NCBI RefSeq assembly: GCF_004771005.1
Contig: NZ_RQHV01000062.1
Location: 62,001 to 126,000 of the forward strand
From: Leptospira ilyithenensis
GTDB lineage: Bacteria > Spirochaetota > Leptospiria > Leptospirales > Leptospiraceae
DNA: 64,000 nucleotides
Direction: 5' to 3'
How positions within the stretch are numbered: the first letter of the stretch is position 1; the number at the start of each line of letters is the position of its first letter. The notes under the pieces were generated by a model, which did not search any database, was not told the DNA's origin, and worked only from the letters and a program-made list of their open reading frames with translations. Positions 44,925 through 54,282 of this stretch are shown here, one piece after another. The translations under genes were made by a program, and so were the position numbers.

Positions 44925-46139
44925 CTAACTCTTATGTTCAAAACAAAATTATATTTTATAATATTATTTCTGTTTGCGTTCGCTTTGCATGCGGAAGACC
45001 AAAACTTGGAACTGCCTAAGGAAAAAAAAGTAGAGCAGACTGAGACTGTTTCCTTGCCCAAATCACTCAAGTTCGGAGGTTTTATCGATTCCTATTATCT
45101 CTATAATAATAACCTGCCTAAAGCTACAGAACGCAAATACACGACGCAAGGAGTTCGTAACCAGGAGTTCAATGTCAATCTGGCCTATATTGATATGAAA
45201 GTAGACGAAGAAAAATACAGAGGCCGACTTGCTTTGCAATACGGAACTTCCGTAAATACAAATTATGCATCGGAGCTGGCGAAGGATACAGGTTCCAATC
45301 AACTGGGGGTTCGCAATCTTCAGGAAGCATACGTCGGATTCCGTTTGGCGGATAAAACCTGGGTGGACGGAGGGATTTATTTCGGGCATATCGGGTTTGA
45401 GTCTTGGATCTCCCATTTGAATTGGAATTACACCCGGGCTTATGCACTCGATTACGTTCCTTATTACTCCACAGGAGTTCGCGTCTCTCATGAGTTCACA
45501 AATAAATTTTCCATGCAGTTTCACGTGATGAACGGGTGGCAAAATATAACGGAGAACAATCGGGACAAGTCTTTGGGGTTGCAGTGGAAATATAAATTTA
45601 CACCGAGTTTGACTTTGATTGTGAATCAGTTCGGAGGAAATGAAGCACCGGACAACGAACGAAAACAATTAAGACTTTATAATAATACGATATTGGAATG
45701 GCGTGCTTTGGAATGGATGTCTCTTGCCGGCAGCTTTGATGCCGGAGCCCAGAAAGCTAAACAGAGTCTATTGTACGAACCTTGGTGGAATGTTTGGGAT
45801 TCTCAGAATCCGATTTATAAGGATTCTGAAGCAAAAGCGTTTCGTCATTGGTATCATGGAACGTTTTGGGTCAGTTTCAAATGGGACCCTGCATATCGTT
45901 TGAGTTTCAGAGTAGAGCGGTTTTACGATCCGAAACAAGTGATGGCTCAAACGGGAACCAGGAATGGATTTATGTCCAACGGTTATACGGCTACTCTTGA
46001 TCTGTTATCCTGGGAACCGGCACTCTTAAGATTTGAATACAATTACAGAAGGTCTGCGGATTCCATTTTTGAATATAGAAACGGGCAAACATCGAAGAAG
46101 GAAGATTTTTTCGTAGTCGCTTTTAGTATGAAGTTATAA
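44922..46139 (+). CDS. BBP2-type outer-membrane porin
   Basis: About 405 residues from ATG 44922 (ATG 44934 is also possible; an upstream TTG/ATG frame to 44898 would precede the leader's end). The signal peptide is MFKTKLYFIILFLFAFALHAED. The barrel begins at KFGGFIDSYYLYNNN, the usual opening of beta-barrel porin-2 (OmpL-like) proteins. Strands with alternating aromatics run to the terminal FFVVAFSMKL. Internal features such as IYFGHIGFESW and YYSTGVRVSHEF fit the family. It likely admits small solutes across the outer membrane. It is preceded by the leader element and followed by a strong bidirectional terminator, so it is probably monocistronic. Confidence 0.82.
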   Translation: MLTLMFKTKLYFIILFLFAFALHAEDQNLELPKEKKVEQTETVSLPKSLKFGGFIDSYYLYNNNLPKATERKYTTQGVRNQEFNVNLAYIDMKVDEEKYRGRLALQYGTSVNTNYASELAKDTGSNQLGVRNLQEAYVGFRLADKTWVDGGIYFGHIGFESWISHLNWNYTRAYALDYVPYYSTGVRVSHEFTNKFSMQFHVMNGWQNITENNRDKSLGLQWKYKFTPSLTLIVNQFGGNEAPDNERKQLRLYNNTILEWRALEWMSLAGSFDAGAQKAKQSLLYEPWWNVWDSQNPIYKDSEAKAFRHWYHGTFWVSFKWDPAYRLSFRVERFYDPKQVMAQTGTRNGFMSNGYTATLDLLSWEPALLRFEYNYRRSADSIFEYRNGQTSKKEDFFVVAFSMKL

Positions 46140-46145
46140 ATAAAA

Positions 46146-46187
46146 ATCCATGATGGAAGTTGGCTTCGTCCACCATGGATCGTTTTT
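46146..46187. terminator. Bidirectional rho-independent terminator
   Basis: ATCCATGATGGA (46146-46157) pairs with TCCACCATGGAT (46169-46180) with one mismatch around an 11-nt loop. On the plus strand TTTTT follows after two bases; on the minus strand the stem runs directly into TTTTTATTT. It ends both the porin transcript and the RND efflux operon. Confidence 0.88.
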
Positions 46188-46214
46188 GAGTCATTAGGAG
46201 AAAATGATTTTAGC

Positions 46215-49200
46215 CTATCTCGTTTTCTTTTTGTTTGATCCTTTTTTCGTTTTCTTCTGTTCCGAAGCAGGTTCTTCTTCGTAATCATAATCTTCTTTAA
46301 ACGAGTTAAAGCTGGAAGTACGCGGATATAAAGTAGAAGCATCCGTTTTGTTTCTTTCTCCAACTACCAGTAGATACAGAGAAGGCAACACGGTTAGCAC
46401 CAAACACATCGCGGAAAAAAGCCCGCCTACAATTACAGTAGCGAGAGGTCTTTGCACGTCCGAACCTACTCCTGTTCCTAAGGTAGCGGGGATAAGTCCA
46501 AGCAGTGCCAACAACATAGTCATTAACATCGGCCGAAGTTGGATTACTGCGGCTTTACTTACTGCAAGCTTTGTGGAAATCATCGGCTCATCAATGAGTA
46601 GGTGGTTGGTTCTGGATACGAAAAGTACTCCAGCCATCGTTGCAATTCCGAAGAGCGATATAAATCCGACTCCGCCTGATACGTTGAAATAATATCCTCG
46701 GAAAAGTAGTGCATAGATTCCTCCGACCAGAGAAAGAGGGATACAAGCAAGTGCAACATAAACGTATTTTAAATTACGATACAACATAAATAGAACACCA
46801 AATATGATTAGAATCGTAATCGGAATCACGATGGCTAGTTTCGTTCCTACACGGGATAGGTTTTCATACTGACCACCGAATTTGATTTGATATCCTTCCG
46901 GCAATTTGATCTTTTGTTTTACTTTTTTTTGCAGTTCCGCAACAAAACCACCTTGGTCTCTTCCCCGGATATTGGTTCTAACCGTAATATTCCTTCTTCC
47001 TTCCTGGCGAAAGATCATAGTAGGCCCGTCTTCCAAACTGATCTTTGCCAGTTCCGAAAGTGGAATCCTTTCTCCTTTGGGCGAAATGATCGGCATATTC
47101 TCAATTGCTTTTTGAGAAGCCCGGTAGTCTTTGGAAAATCGAACTACGATACCAAACCTAGCAGGTGTTTTTGGGGGGATGTCCGAAGGACCTTCGTAAA
47201 GAGTGCTGACTCTCTGCATTCCGATTGCCGCTTCGATCATTTGTTGGATATCACTTACATTGATTCCGAAACGAGCAGCGGCTTCGCGGTCAATTTTTAT
47301 CGTTAATTGCGGGCTTTCCGCTTCTTGTTCAATCCCGTATTCACTTGCCCCTTTCATATCCTTCACGATATCCAAAACTTCGTTTCCAATTTTGCGCATC
47401 ACTTTGAGATCGTCTCCTGCAACAAACACTGCTAAGTCGGCAATGGTTCCCATGATGGCTTCGGATAGGTTGTCCATAATCGGTTGGGAAAAACTGATTC
47501 TGCATCCAGGGAGAGTCGCTTCCAAATCGTTTTTCATGCGAAGTAAAAGTTCCTGTTTGGTAATCTTTTCCTGCCAATCGTTATAATCTTTTAGCCCGAT
47601 AAGCACCTCAAGTCGGTTTGGTGGAAGTGGATCTGTTCCGTCATCGTTTCTTCCCAATTGGGAAAGGACTATGTTGACTTGTTCGTTCTTGTAAATGGTT
47701 TCCCGGATTTTAGGAATGAATTTACGGGATTCTGGCAATGAAATCCCCACAGGAAAAAAGACACGAATGTTGAACCCGCCTTCATCCATTTCGGGAAGGA
47801 ATTCGGTTCCAAGACTGTACATCCCGATTCCGAGTAATATGGTAACAACCGTAAACGTATAAGTAACTGCTTTTTTGGAACGATCTACTATGTATCTGAT
47901 TAGTTTTTCATATTTCACTTCCAACCAGGCATAAAAGGGATTATGCCATTCGATCGGTCCCGGATTTGCCGACTCGAAATACTTTTTATACAACATCGAC
48001 ATGATGACCGGAATGACGGCCATCGCAAAAATCAATGCACCTAGGATGGCAAAAGAGATGGTAAACGCCATCGGCTTGAACAATCTTCCTTCGATTCTTT
48101 CAAAAGAAAAAATAGGCAAGTATGCCAGGATGATGATTAGGATGGAGAATATAATTTCAGTTCCTACTTCGGCGGCAGCATCTCTTGTAAAAATAAGAAT
48201 TCCTTTCTCTTTTTCGGAAGGAGACGCATCTCTGTACCGCCTCATGATATTTTCTACCATGATCACGGCACCGTCGACTATGATTCCGAAGTCAATCGCA
48301 CCAAGCGAGAGTAAGCTGGCGGGAATGCCTGTTATATTCATTAGCAAAAATGCAAACAACATGGCAAATGGAATCGTTGCAACTACGACTAAGGAAGCTC
48401 TTACACTTCCTATAAAGAAAATCAATACAAGGCTGACTACAACCACACCTTCCACCAGAGTTTTACCTATGGTTCTGAGAGTGTAATTGACCAAATCACT
48501 TCTATCGTAAGTGGTTCTGAGAGTCACATCGGGAGGAAGATAGTTTTCGTTGATTTCTTTGACTTTGGCGCGAATTCTCTCACCCATCTCGTTGGGATCA
48601 CCCCATCGACGCATCGCCACCAAACCTTGGACAGACGAATCTACATCAATCAGACCTTCATGGTCGTTTTGGATGGTATAGCCGAGAACCCCACTGGGAA
48701 TGGGATGGGAAATTTCAACAGTTCCCAAATCACGAACGAAGACGGGAACTCCGTTTACCACTTTAACTACTATATTTTCAATATGTTTGGGATCTCTGAT
48801 GGCACCTAGAGAGCGGATGGGAAAACCTTGCTCACCTTGTAGGAGTAAATTTCCTCCCGTATTCAGGTTGTTAACTTGTATTGCCTGGATCACGTCATTG
48901 ATCGTCAACTTATAACGAATCAAACGATCGGGAGATGTTACTACATGGAATTGTTTCGGTAGACCGCCAAACGTAACTACGTCGGCAATTCCCGGAATCT
49001 GCAGCATCTTGGGCATAACTACCCAATCCTGAATAGTCCTCAACTCCATCGGAGTATGGTTGCCTTTGGACTCTACTACGTAGCGAAAAATTTCACCTAC
49101 AGGAGAACTCATCGGTCCTAGTGACGGATCCACATCGTCGGGAATATCCGCATCTCTTACTCTTTCCATAAGACGCATACGGGCAAAGTAGTCGTCAGTA

Positions 49201-49499
49201 CCATCAATGAATACGAATTGGAATACTACCAAACCATTGATAGTTCTAGATCGCCTAACGGCAACATTCGGAATTGCGTTTAATACCCGTTCAATGGGAA
49301 GAGTTATTCTTTCTTCTACTTCTACTGCCGCTTTTCCAGGAAATTTTGCTATAAGTCTGACTTGAGTGTCTGCTATATCGGAATAGGCTTCTTTGCGAAT
49401 ATCAATCCATGCCCAGGTTCCGAATATGACAGAGACGATTGCCGCAACCAGAGTGTAATTACGGTATCGTAAGGCTTTTTCTATAAAATCTTTAATCAT
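46215..49499 (-). CDS. Heavy-metal efflux RND transporter, CzcA/CusA family
   Basis: 1,094 residues, normal HME-RND length. An N-terminal helix ([23 protein letters not shown]) precedes the porter region; twelve membrane helices in two groups (about residues 340-530 and 870-1040). The proton-relay signature of HME-RND pumps is intact: [17 protein letters not shown], equivalent to Asp402/Asp408/Glu415 of CzcA. The C-terminal ~50 residues are a charged, Lys-rich cytoplasmic tail. It pumps divalent or monovalent metal ions with the membrane-fusion and TolC-like proteins encoded upstream. Which metal is not evident. Last gene of a four-gene minus-strand operon; shares one base with the preceding gene. 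Confidence 0.93.
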   Translation of the reverse strand: MIKDFIEKALRYRNYTLVAAIVSVIFGTWAWIDIRKEAYSDIADTQVRLIAKFPGKAAVEVEERITLPIERVLNAIPNVAVRRSRTINGLVVFQFVFIDGTDDYFARMRLMERVRDADIPDDVDPSLGPMSSPVGEIFRYVVESKGNHTPMELRTIQDWVVMPKMLQIPGIADVVTFGGLPKQFHVVTSPDRLIRYKLTINDVIQAIQVNNLNTGGNLLLQGEQGFPIRSLGAIRDPKHIENIVVKVVNGVPVFVRDLGTVEISHPIPSGVLGYTIQNDHEGLIDVDSSVQGLVAMRRWGDPNEMGERIRAKVKEINENYLPPDVTLRTTYDRSDLVNYTLRTIGKTLVEGVVVVSLVLIFFIGSVRASLVVVATIPFAMLFAFLLMNITGIPASLLSLGAIDFGIIVDGAVIMVENIMRRYRDASPSEKEKGILIFTRDAAAEVGTEIIFSILIIILAYLPIFSFERIEGRLFKPMAFTISFAILGALIFAMAVIPVIMSMLYKKYFESANPGPIEWHNPFYAWLEVKYEKLIRYIVDRSKKAVTYTFTVVTILLGIGMYSLGTEFLPEMDEGGFNIRVFFPVGISLPESRKFIPKIRETIYKNEQVNIVLSQLGRNDDGTDPLPPNRLEVLIGLKDYNDWQEKITKQELLLRMKNDLEATLPGCRISFSQPIMDNLSEAIMGTIADLAVFVAGDDLKVMRKIGNEVLDIVKDMKGASEYGIEQEAESPQLTIKIDREAAARFGINVSDIQQMIEAAIGMQRVSTLYEGPSDIPPKTPARFGIVVRFSKDYRASQKAIENMPIISPKGERIPLSELAKISLEDGPTMIFRQEGRRNITVRTNIRGRDQGGFVAELQKKVKQKIKLPEGYQIKFGGQYENLSRVGTKLAIVIPITILIIFGVLFMLYRNLKYVYVALACIPLSLVGGIYALLFRGYYFNVSGGVGFISLFGIATMAGVLFVSRTNHLLIDEPMISTKLAVSKAAVIQLRPMLMTMLLALLGLIPATLGTGVGSDVQRPLATVIVGGLFSAMCLVLTVLPSLYLLVVGERNKTDASTLYPRTSSFNSFKEDYDYEEEPASEQKKTKKGSNKKKTR

Positions 49500-50242
49500 T
49501 ATTTTGACCTTGTATCAAATAAATAACCCATCTGCATCAATATCTGTGGGTTTTTGTAATCTCCTTGGCCGATTCCTCCTCCCAATTGGAGGAAAAAATT
49601 TCCAAGAAGTATATCATATGTTAAACCGATGTATTGTTGTTTGAGGTATACCTTTTGGGTGTCTCTGCTCTGGTATTCCAGTAGAAGGGCCAGATCAGCG
49701 TTAACTTCGGCTACGTAAGCACGGATAAATTGATCTTCGTATTTCGGGTCTCTGTATTGGTATCCCGGAACATTGAGCCCTGTCGGATAAGAAGTTTGAC
49801 CACCTCTGCCTAATTCCGGAGAATAAGGATCTACATTGAAGCTACCTGCAACAATAGAGATACTATGTGCAATGACAGGCGTTTTCCAGAAAGTATAACC
49901 CAAGTCCACCTGTCCACCGTTCCAATGAGATCTCCAACTACCACCTGATACTCGTACTACGATATCCTTGTAGTAATAACCTAAATTGAGGTTGATGCTT
50001 GCCGGAGTTCCGATCGTTGCACCATAGACCCAAAAGTTGGTGGATTTAGGTTGGTTTTTCGGAAGAAACGTATCGGGATCCAATTCATCTTCTTTTCCGA
50101 ATCTGGTTTTTTTATCTGGGTCAGGACTCCATTCGGGAGTTTCCTCTTTGTCTTTTTTGTTTCCGGAAGGTGTCGGTTCCGAAAACAAAAAAGAGGAACT
50201 CAAAAAACTTGTTAATAGAATTAAGTAAAAAAATCTATTCAT
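49499..50242 (-). CDS. Predicted outer-membrane protein inside the RND operon
   Basis: 247 residues. The signal peptide is [22 protein letters not shown]. Residues ~25-65 are a charged, proline-rich linker ([20 protein letters not shown]); from ~68 the sequence alternates in beta-strand fashion ([70 protein letters not shown]), consistent with a small barrel. I know no equivalent in standard czcCBA/cusCBA operons. It sits between the membrane-fusion protein (2-bp gap) and the pump (1-bp overlap), so its product is expected to be made with the efflux complex. Confidence 0.7.
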   Translation of the reverse strand: MNRFFYLILLTSFLSSSFLFSEPTPSGNKKDKEETPEWSPDPDKKTRFGKEDELDPDTFLPKNQPKSTNFWVYGATIGTPASINLNLGYYYKDIVVRVSGGSWRSHWNGGQVDLGYTFWKTPVIAHSISIVAGSFNVDPYSPELGRGGQTSYPTGLNVPGYQYRDPKYEDQFIRAYVAEVNADLALLLEYQSRDTQKVYLKQQYIGLTYDILLGNFFLQLGGGIGQGDYKNPQILMQMGYLFDTRSK

Positions 50243-50244
50243 GA

Positions 50245-51249
50245 TTAAAAACCGAAACTTAGGCCCTTCAGCAGAATAGATCCTTGAACCACTACTTTTT
50301 CCCCTTGTGTGAGTCCGGCGATTACGTTGACTAAGTCCTTAGTCGAAACTCCGAGAGTTACTTCTCTTCTGACAAAGTTAAGAGGTTCTTCTTCTACGAA
50401 GACATAGTTTTTACCTTCTACCGTTACAATCGAGTTAAACGGTAATACAACGGTGTCTCCTGCTGTTTCTTCCGGAAATTTTACAACTCCGAACATACCT
50501 GGCTTCAGCTTATAATCTTTGTTTATGATTTCGATTCTTACCTTCGCCGTACGAGTGTAAGGGTCTACGTTGTCCCCGATTGCTTCTGCAGTTCCTCCCC
50601 AGTCCTCATCGGGAAATGAAGAGAACTTTACTTTTACCTTTTTGCCACGTTTCAAGCTGTTTATTTGAGATTCAGGAACATCGCAGATGATCCACGCTTT
50701 TTTGTTTCCTGCATTGGCAAGCTCGCTCGGATTGAGACCGACTGCTCTGAGTTTCCCTTCGAATTCTGCAAGTTCGGCGGCATCATTTCCTACGTCGGTT
50801 TCCGATTCCACAAGATCTTTTTCCGTAGCCACTCTATGTTTGAACATATCCTGAATACGATTTAGATTTTTTCTGGATCTATGTACTTTGTTTTTGGCAT
50901 GAATGTAACCTACGTAAAGATCATTCAATTCGGAAGATTCGAATAACACGATCCTTGATCCGCTGCTCACGGAAGGGGATGTGGAAGCGATCAGTCTCGC
51001 CGGTGCTTCCAAATTTACAAATTCACCGCCATTTCCAATGATACTTGATTTTACAATTTCTAGGCCAGGACTCGTAGGTTTGAACTCAATCCTAAGTCCG
51101 TTATCATGCACGACTGCCTTTTCAGGATGATGAGGAACTTTTTTCGGTCCTCTGGTAAGTGCAAAAATAGTTATGGAAGCAATAACTACAAGAGCTCCTG
51201 TTGCTAATAATAGAAAAGAACGTTTGTTAAGTCTTGTTGTAAGATTCAT
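50245..51249 (-). CDS. RND efflux membrane-fusion protein, CzcB/CusB family
   Basis: 334 residues. N-terminal anchor ([20 protein letters not shown]). It has the adaptor order: beta-barrel start ([19 protein letters not shown]), a short helical hairpin (~115-165, [34 protein letters not shown]), lipoyl-like part, then the beta domain ([37 protein letters not shown]) and the membrane-proximal part ([22 protein letters not shown]). It links the RND pump to the outer-membrane channel in the periplasm. No His/Met-rich metal-binding extension is present. Second gene of the operon, 6 bp after the channel gene. Confidence 0.9.
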   Translation of the reverse strand: MNLTTRLNKRSFLLLATGALVVIASITIFALTRGPKKVPHHPEKAVVHDNGLRIEFKPTSPGLEIVKSSIIGNGGEFVNLEAPARLIASTSPSVSSGSRIVLFESSELNDLYVGYIHAKNKVHRSRKNLNRIQDMFKHRVATEKDLVESETDVGNDAAELAEFEGKLRAVGLNPSELANAGNKKAWIICDVPESQINSLKRGKKVKVKFSSFPDEDWGGTAEAIGDNVDPYTRTAKVRIEIINKDYKLKPGMFGVVKFPEETAGDTVVLPFNSIVTVEGKNYVFVEEEPLNFVRREVTLGVSTKDLVNVIAGLTQGEKVVVQGSILLKGLSFGF

Positions 51250-51255
51250 AAGATT

Positions 51256-52683
51256 TTACTCCTCTTGGCCTTGTTTATTGGAATTTGGTTTATAATTTTG
51301 TGGTTTGGGAATAAATACCCCTAAACCTACGGAGTAATTTACACTTTCAATTGCTTCCATACGATCAGTTTGGAGCTTTAACATTTCCACTACGCTCGAT
51401 CTGTAGGTTTCAAAAAAATCCGCAAATTCCAAGATGGTAATGTATTTTTTTTCATAACTCATAATCATATCAAGAGACAGGTTCGCATAATCCTTGATAT
51501 ATGTATCAATGAACCTGCGGTAGAGTGCATCTTTGATTCGCGCACCTTGAAATGCAATCGCTACTTCGTTTTCTACTTCTAAGATTCGATTTCTAAGTTC
51601 TTGTTTGCGAACAAGGATTGCTTTCTCTGCGGCTTGGATATTTCCCTGGTTGCGGTCGAATACAGGAACATTCAATTGGGCTGTTACTCCCCAATAGTTT
51701 TGAAATGCAGTTCCCCCTCTGTTGTATACGGGACCAATGGACAAATCCGGAATTGCGTTCGCATGTTGCAGTTCAAGATTTGCTTCTTCATATTTTAGAG
51801 TTTGAAGTGCTACTTTCAAGTCCGGGCGATTTTCTCTCGCTTTGGAAACCAAATCTTCCAATTGAGAAGCATTTGGAATGATGTTATTCAAAGTGCTTTC
51901 ATCCACAGTCGGGTAAAAGGCAACTTTGGCCTCTCTGTATTTATCTTCATTGAGCAGAACTTTTAGATCGGCTTCTTTCTCATAAACTTTGATTCCCAGC
52001 TCTTCTCTTTCTTTTTTTAGAAAAAATAATAATGCTTTGAGACGTAATAACTCCGCTTGGAGGATTGCTCTTCTTTTGTATGCAAGTTCGGAAGAAGATA
52101 CTGTTTTTTCTATAGACGCAATACTCTGATCATAGAATACAACGGCCTTTCTATAAAAATAAATAGTATAGAATGTTCTTCTGAGTTTGGTAAGTAGTGC
52201 CCGTGCAAGATCATAAAACTCTTGTTCGCTGATTTTTGCGTTTAGTTCCGCAACTCTCACCCTTTTATCTATCTTGCCTCCAAGTAAAAATACCTGCTGG
52301 ATCTGCACCGTGGTTTGACCGGATCTGCTCGTATCAAAGTATCTTTGCGTAGGTTCTGCAAATATACTTTGATCTACAAAGATATTCGGGTTAGCATAAA
52401 GTCCTGCTTGCAGAACTCCCGCTTTCTTTGCATCAATCTGAAATTTTGCCGCAATGAGAAGTAAGTTGTTCTTCCAAAGCAAAGTTTCTGCATCCAAAAG
52501 ATCTAGAGCGACATCCTTTCTTTGGTCCTTGGGATAAAGCTCCGAACCTAAAGAATTGGGGTCATCATCCGAAATCTGTCTATCCAATATGGAAGACGGA
52601 GACCTTTCCTGGTTTTCTCCTTCCGGACTGAGAAACCCGAAGGGAACCAAAACCATGAGAAAAAAGAAAAATTTAAATTTCAT
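51256..52683 (-). CDS. TolC-like outer-membrane efflux channel, CzcC/CusC family
   Basis: 475 residues. The signal peptide is [21 protein letters not shown]. Two outer-membrane efflux protein repeats: long helices such as [40 protein letters not shown] in the first half and [44 protein letters not shown] in the second, the typical repeat opening. The C-terminus is polar ([17 protein letters not shown]). First gene of the efflux operon; about 170 bp of upstream sequence precede it before the small-protein gene at 52858, presumably holding the operon promoter. Confidence 0.9.
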   Translation of the reverse strand: MKFKFFFFLMVLVPFGFLSPEGENQERSPSSILDRQISDDDPNSLGSELYPKDQRKDVALDLLDAETLLWKNNLLLIAAKFQIDAKKAGVLQAGLYANPNIFVDQSIFAEPTQRYFDTSRSGQTTVQIQQVFLLGGKIDKRVRVAELNAKISEQEFYDLARALLTKLRRTFYTIYFYRKAVVFYDQSIASIEKTVSSSELAYKRRAILQAELLRLKALLFFLKKEREELGIKVYEKEADLKVLLNEDKYREAKVAFYPTVDESTLNNIIPNASQLEDLVSKARENRPDLKVALQTLKYEEANLELQHANAIPDLSIGPVYNRGGTAFQNYWGVTAQLNVPVFDRNQGNIQAAEKAILVRKQELRNRILEVENEVAIAFQGARIKDALYRRFIDTYIKDYANLSLDMIMSYEKKYITILEFADFFETYRSSVVEMLKLQTDRMEAIESVNYSVGLGVFIPKPQNYKPNSNKQGQEE

Positions 52684-52857
52684 GCGTGAACCTTTGTTAG
52701 GCGTTTATGGTAAAGATAATGCATGGGTGTATCCTCCTGATACGAATTCCGGAAAGTAACCTTTAGGGAGTGTGTTCAGTTGGTGAGAGTATATTATCTC
52801 TTACTTACCTACAAAAAGCCCTAGTTCCTTACTGGAGAAAGAAATAGCTGTTTGTTG

Positions 52858-53235
52858 TTAAGCGATTGGTGGGGGAAGATTTAAAAGTAAATCGGAAAGA
52901 AGAGAGGAAATATGAAAGGTATGCGAAATCGGAATACTGGAAAAATGAAGAAACTTTGTTTGGCTGAGTGTGAAAAAATTCTCAAAAACCAAATCAAGGA
53001 AATCGCATCTGCTTCTGGTAAAGAGTGCGTTGTCATCCATTCCCACTAGTTCGGGGTCACTTACAGAGTGATGTTCCGATTTTGTTGTGGATAAAGATTT
53101 GTGACTTATCGGACTTGATTTAAAATCCAGAAATGCCGAATCAAATACTCCGTCTTCCTCAGTTGGCAGTAAAATAACTGCACTGAGCATTAAGACGATA
53201 GCTTTATGGAGCATCCGATTCATCACAATTGCCAT
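52858..53235 (-). CDS. Small exported protein, LPPP C-terminus, member 1
   Basis: 125 residues at most; Met6 (53220) is an alternative start and places the basic n-region better. Hydrophobic signal (AIVLMLSAVILLP) then a Ser/Asp/His-rich region (FKSSPISHKSL, KSEHHSVSDPEL), a single Cys (RSRCDF), and a C-terminal region SIPISHTFHISSLLSDLLLNLPPPIA. The end is clearly related to the protein at 53605 (P-[IV]-S, a ..LxSxLLL.. helix, terminal LPPP). No known family. It lies upstream of the metal efflux operon on the same strand, which invites a metal-related role, but that is only context. Confidence 0.5.
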   Translation of the reverse strand: MAIVMNRMLHKAIVLMLSAVILLPTEEDGVFDSAFLDFKSSPISHKSLSTTKSEHHSVSDPELVGMDDNALFTRSRCDFLDLVFENFFTLSQTKFLHFSSIPISHTFHISSLLSDLLLNLPPPIA

Positions 53236-53465
53236 ATTTAAGAAGACGAGCGGCGCTTCAAATAAAATAGGTTCCCAAAGAATTAAAATTTATAACGTTT
53301 CAAAAAGTTCATTCTTTTCCTGGTTCGGGATAAAATATTAAACAAACTAATTCGGTTTGGTGGCAATTTGCGGGAAAGTTAACATAAGATTGGTAGAATC
53401 ACTCAAATTTCATTCGCTTCTATCGTAAGATCAAACATAAACATAAATAAGAAAAAGGGGACCGC

Positions 53466-53483
53466 CCTGGTGTACGAACCAGG
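53466..53483. terminator. Short hairpin in the small-protein intergenic region
   Basis: CCTGGT (53466-53471) pairs with ACCAGG (53478-53483). On the minus strand CCCCTTTTT follows about 6 bases later. The 369-bp gene-free interval 53236-53604 contains this, the stronger hairpin at 53551-53584, and presumably the promoter of the 125-residue gene; I see no gene in it. Confidence 0.35.
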
Positions 53484-53550
53484 ACGATCAAAGAGTCTTT
53501 GGCAAATGAGAAACAAATTTTCACTTAAAATTCAGAAAATATAAAAACAT

Positions 53551-53584
53551 CCTGTGTTCTAAATCCTTAGACTTAGAACACAGG
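53551..53584 (-). terminator. Rho-independent terminator of the 132-residue gene
   Basis: A perfect 12-bp stem, CCTGTGTTCTAA (53551-53562) with TTAGAACACAGG (53573-53584), 10-nt loop. On the minus strand it is followed by ATGTTTTTAT. It lies 21 bp after the minus-strand stop at 53605. Confidence 0.75.
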
Positions 53585-53604
53585 TTTAAAATGGGAGAGA
53601 GGAG

Positions 53605-54003
53605 TTAAACGGGGGGTGGTAGACTTAAATATTGGTCTAACAGAAGATTTGAATATAGTGTTATAACATCGGATCCTTCCGAAACCGGAACGAAAGTTAT
53701 ACGGCAGACATAGGATTTGAAATATCCAGTATCAGCGTCTTCCAGAGATCCTTTGCCAAAATTTTCATTCGAAGACTCGCAAGCATCCTGCACTGTGGAA
53801 GACATTTGCGAATGGAATGAATCTTTTGTGTTTGTGTCAGTTGGACGGTTGGGAGTTTTGACAACCCGTACCCGAACCAATAGATTTTCATCCGATAAAA
53901 AGGAAATGGCTAACGCTAGGGATAGGAAGGATATTCCTGCTGTCCTTATCATTCTTTTTGCCATATACTCATTCGACTCATAAATTCGATTAAAATCCAG
54001 CAT
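53605..54003 (-). CDS. Small exported protein, LPPP C-terminus, member 2
   Basis: 132 residues; Met14 (53964) gives the better signal peptide start (AKRMIRTAGISFLSLALAISF). The mature part has two Cys (DACESSNEN and SYVCRITF), probably one disulphide, and ends ITFVPVSEGSDVITLYSNLLLDQYLSLPPPV. The C-terminal 30 residues align with those of the 125-residue protein at 52858. A dedicated terminator follows. I recognise no family; both genes look like members of a small secreted family with a conserved tail, which might be a sorting or interaction signal. Confidence 0.55.
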   Translation of the reverse strand: MLDFNRIYESNEYMAKRMIRTAGISFLSLALAISFLSDENLLVRVRVVKTPNRPTDTNTKDSFHSQMSSTVQDACESSNENFGKGSLEDADTGYFKSYVCRITFVPVSEGSDVITLYSNLLLDQYLSLPPPV

Positions 54004-54111
54004 TTTTCGATTTGAGTGCTTAGTTTTTGAGCAAAAAACGAAAAAAATGAACTGTTACGTTCTAATGAGACATAATGTAATAGTGCGGATGTTAAAATCC
54101 CCCGCCCTGTT

Positions 54112-54142
54112 GATCAGCTTCGCTGATGATTCTCCGAATACT
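54112..54142 (+). repeat. Dispersed palindromic repeat, copy C
   Basis: 31 bp matching 40422-40452 except for two T-to-C changes; the stem ATCAGC/GCTGAT is kept (loop TTC). Preceded by CCCCCGCCCTG, which also occurs near copy A but on its other side, and followed by a GC-rich stretch (54165-54215). It occupies most of the 279-bp gap between the 132-residue gene and the GNAT-nitrilase gene. Confidence 0.65.
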
Positions 54143-54282
54143 TTTCGCTTCTATTGGCGCTCAAAGGGGTTGGGGGGAGTGGCTCGTGGGCTGCGGGTTT
54201 CCACCTAACACAAAATCGACATTTCGTCTTTTCCTATCCGGATTTTTACAAAAATTCTTTCGAAAGGTTCGCCTTTTTGCTA

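Noticed and set aside
44897..44925. Sigma-54 promoter (GG-N10-GC) before the porin
   Set aside because: TTGGGAAATTTGC has GG and GC only 9 bp apart rather than 12, so the -24/-12 spacing is wrong.
45063..45668. 201-codon frame antisense to the porin
   Set aside because: The porin frame has a signal peptide and family motifs; the antisense translation has none.
48001..48486. 161-codon frame antisense to the RND pump
   Set aside because: It mirrors membrane-helix codons of the pump and has no start context.
53236..53604. tRNA or small RNA gene in the gene-poor gap
   Set aside because: Only two hairpins are seen; no cloverleaf, anticodon arm or CCA-like end could be drawn.
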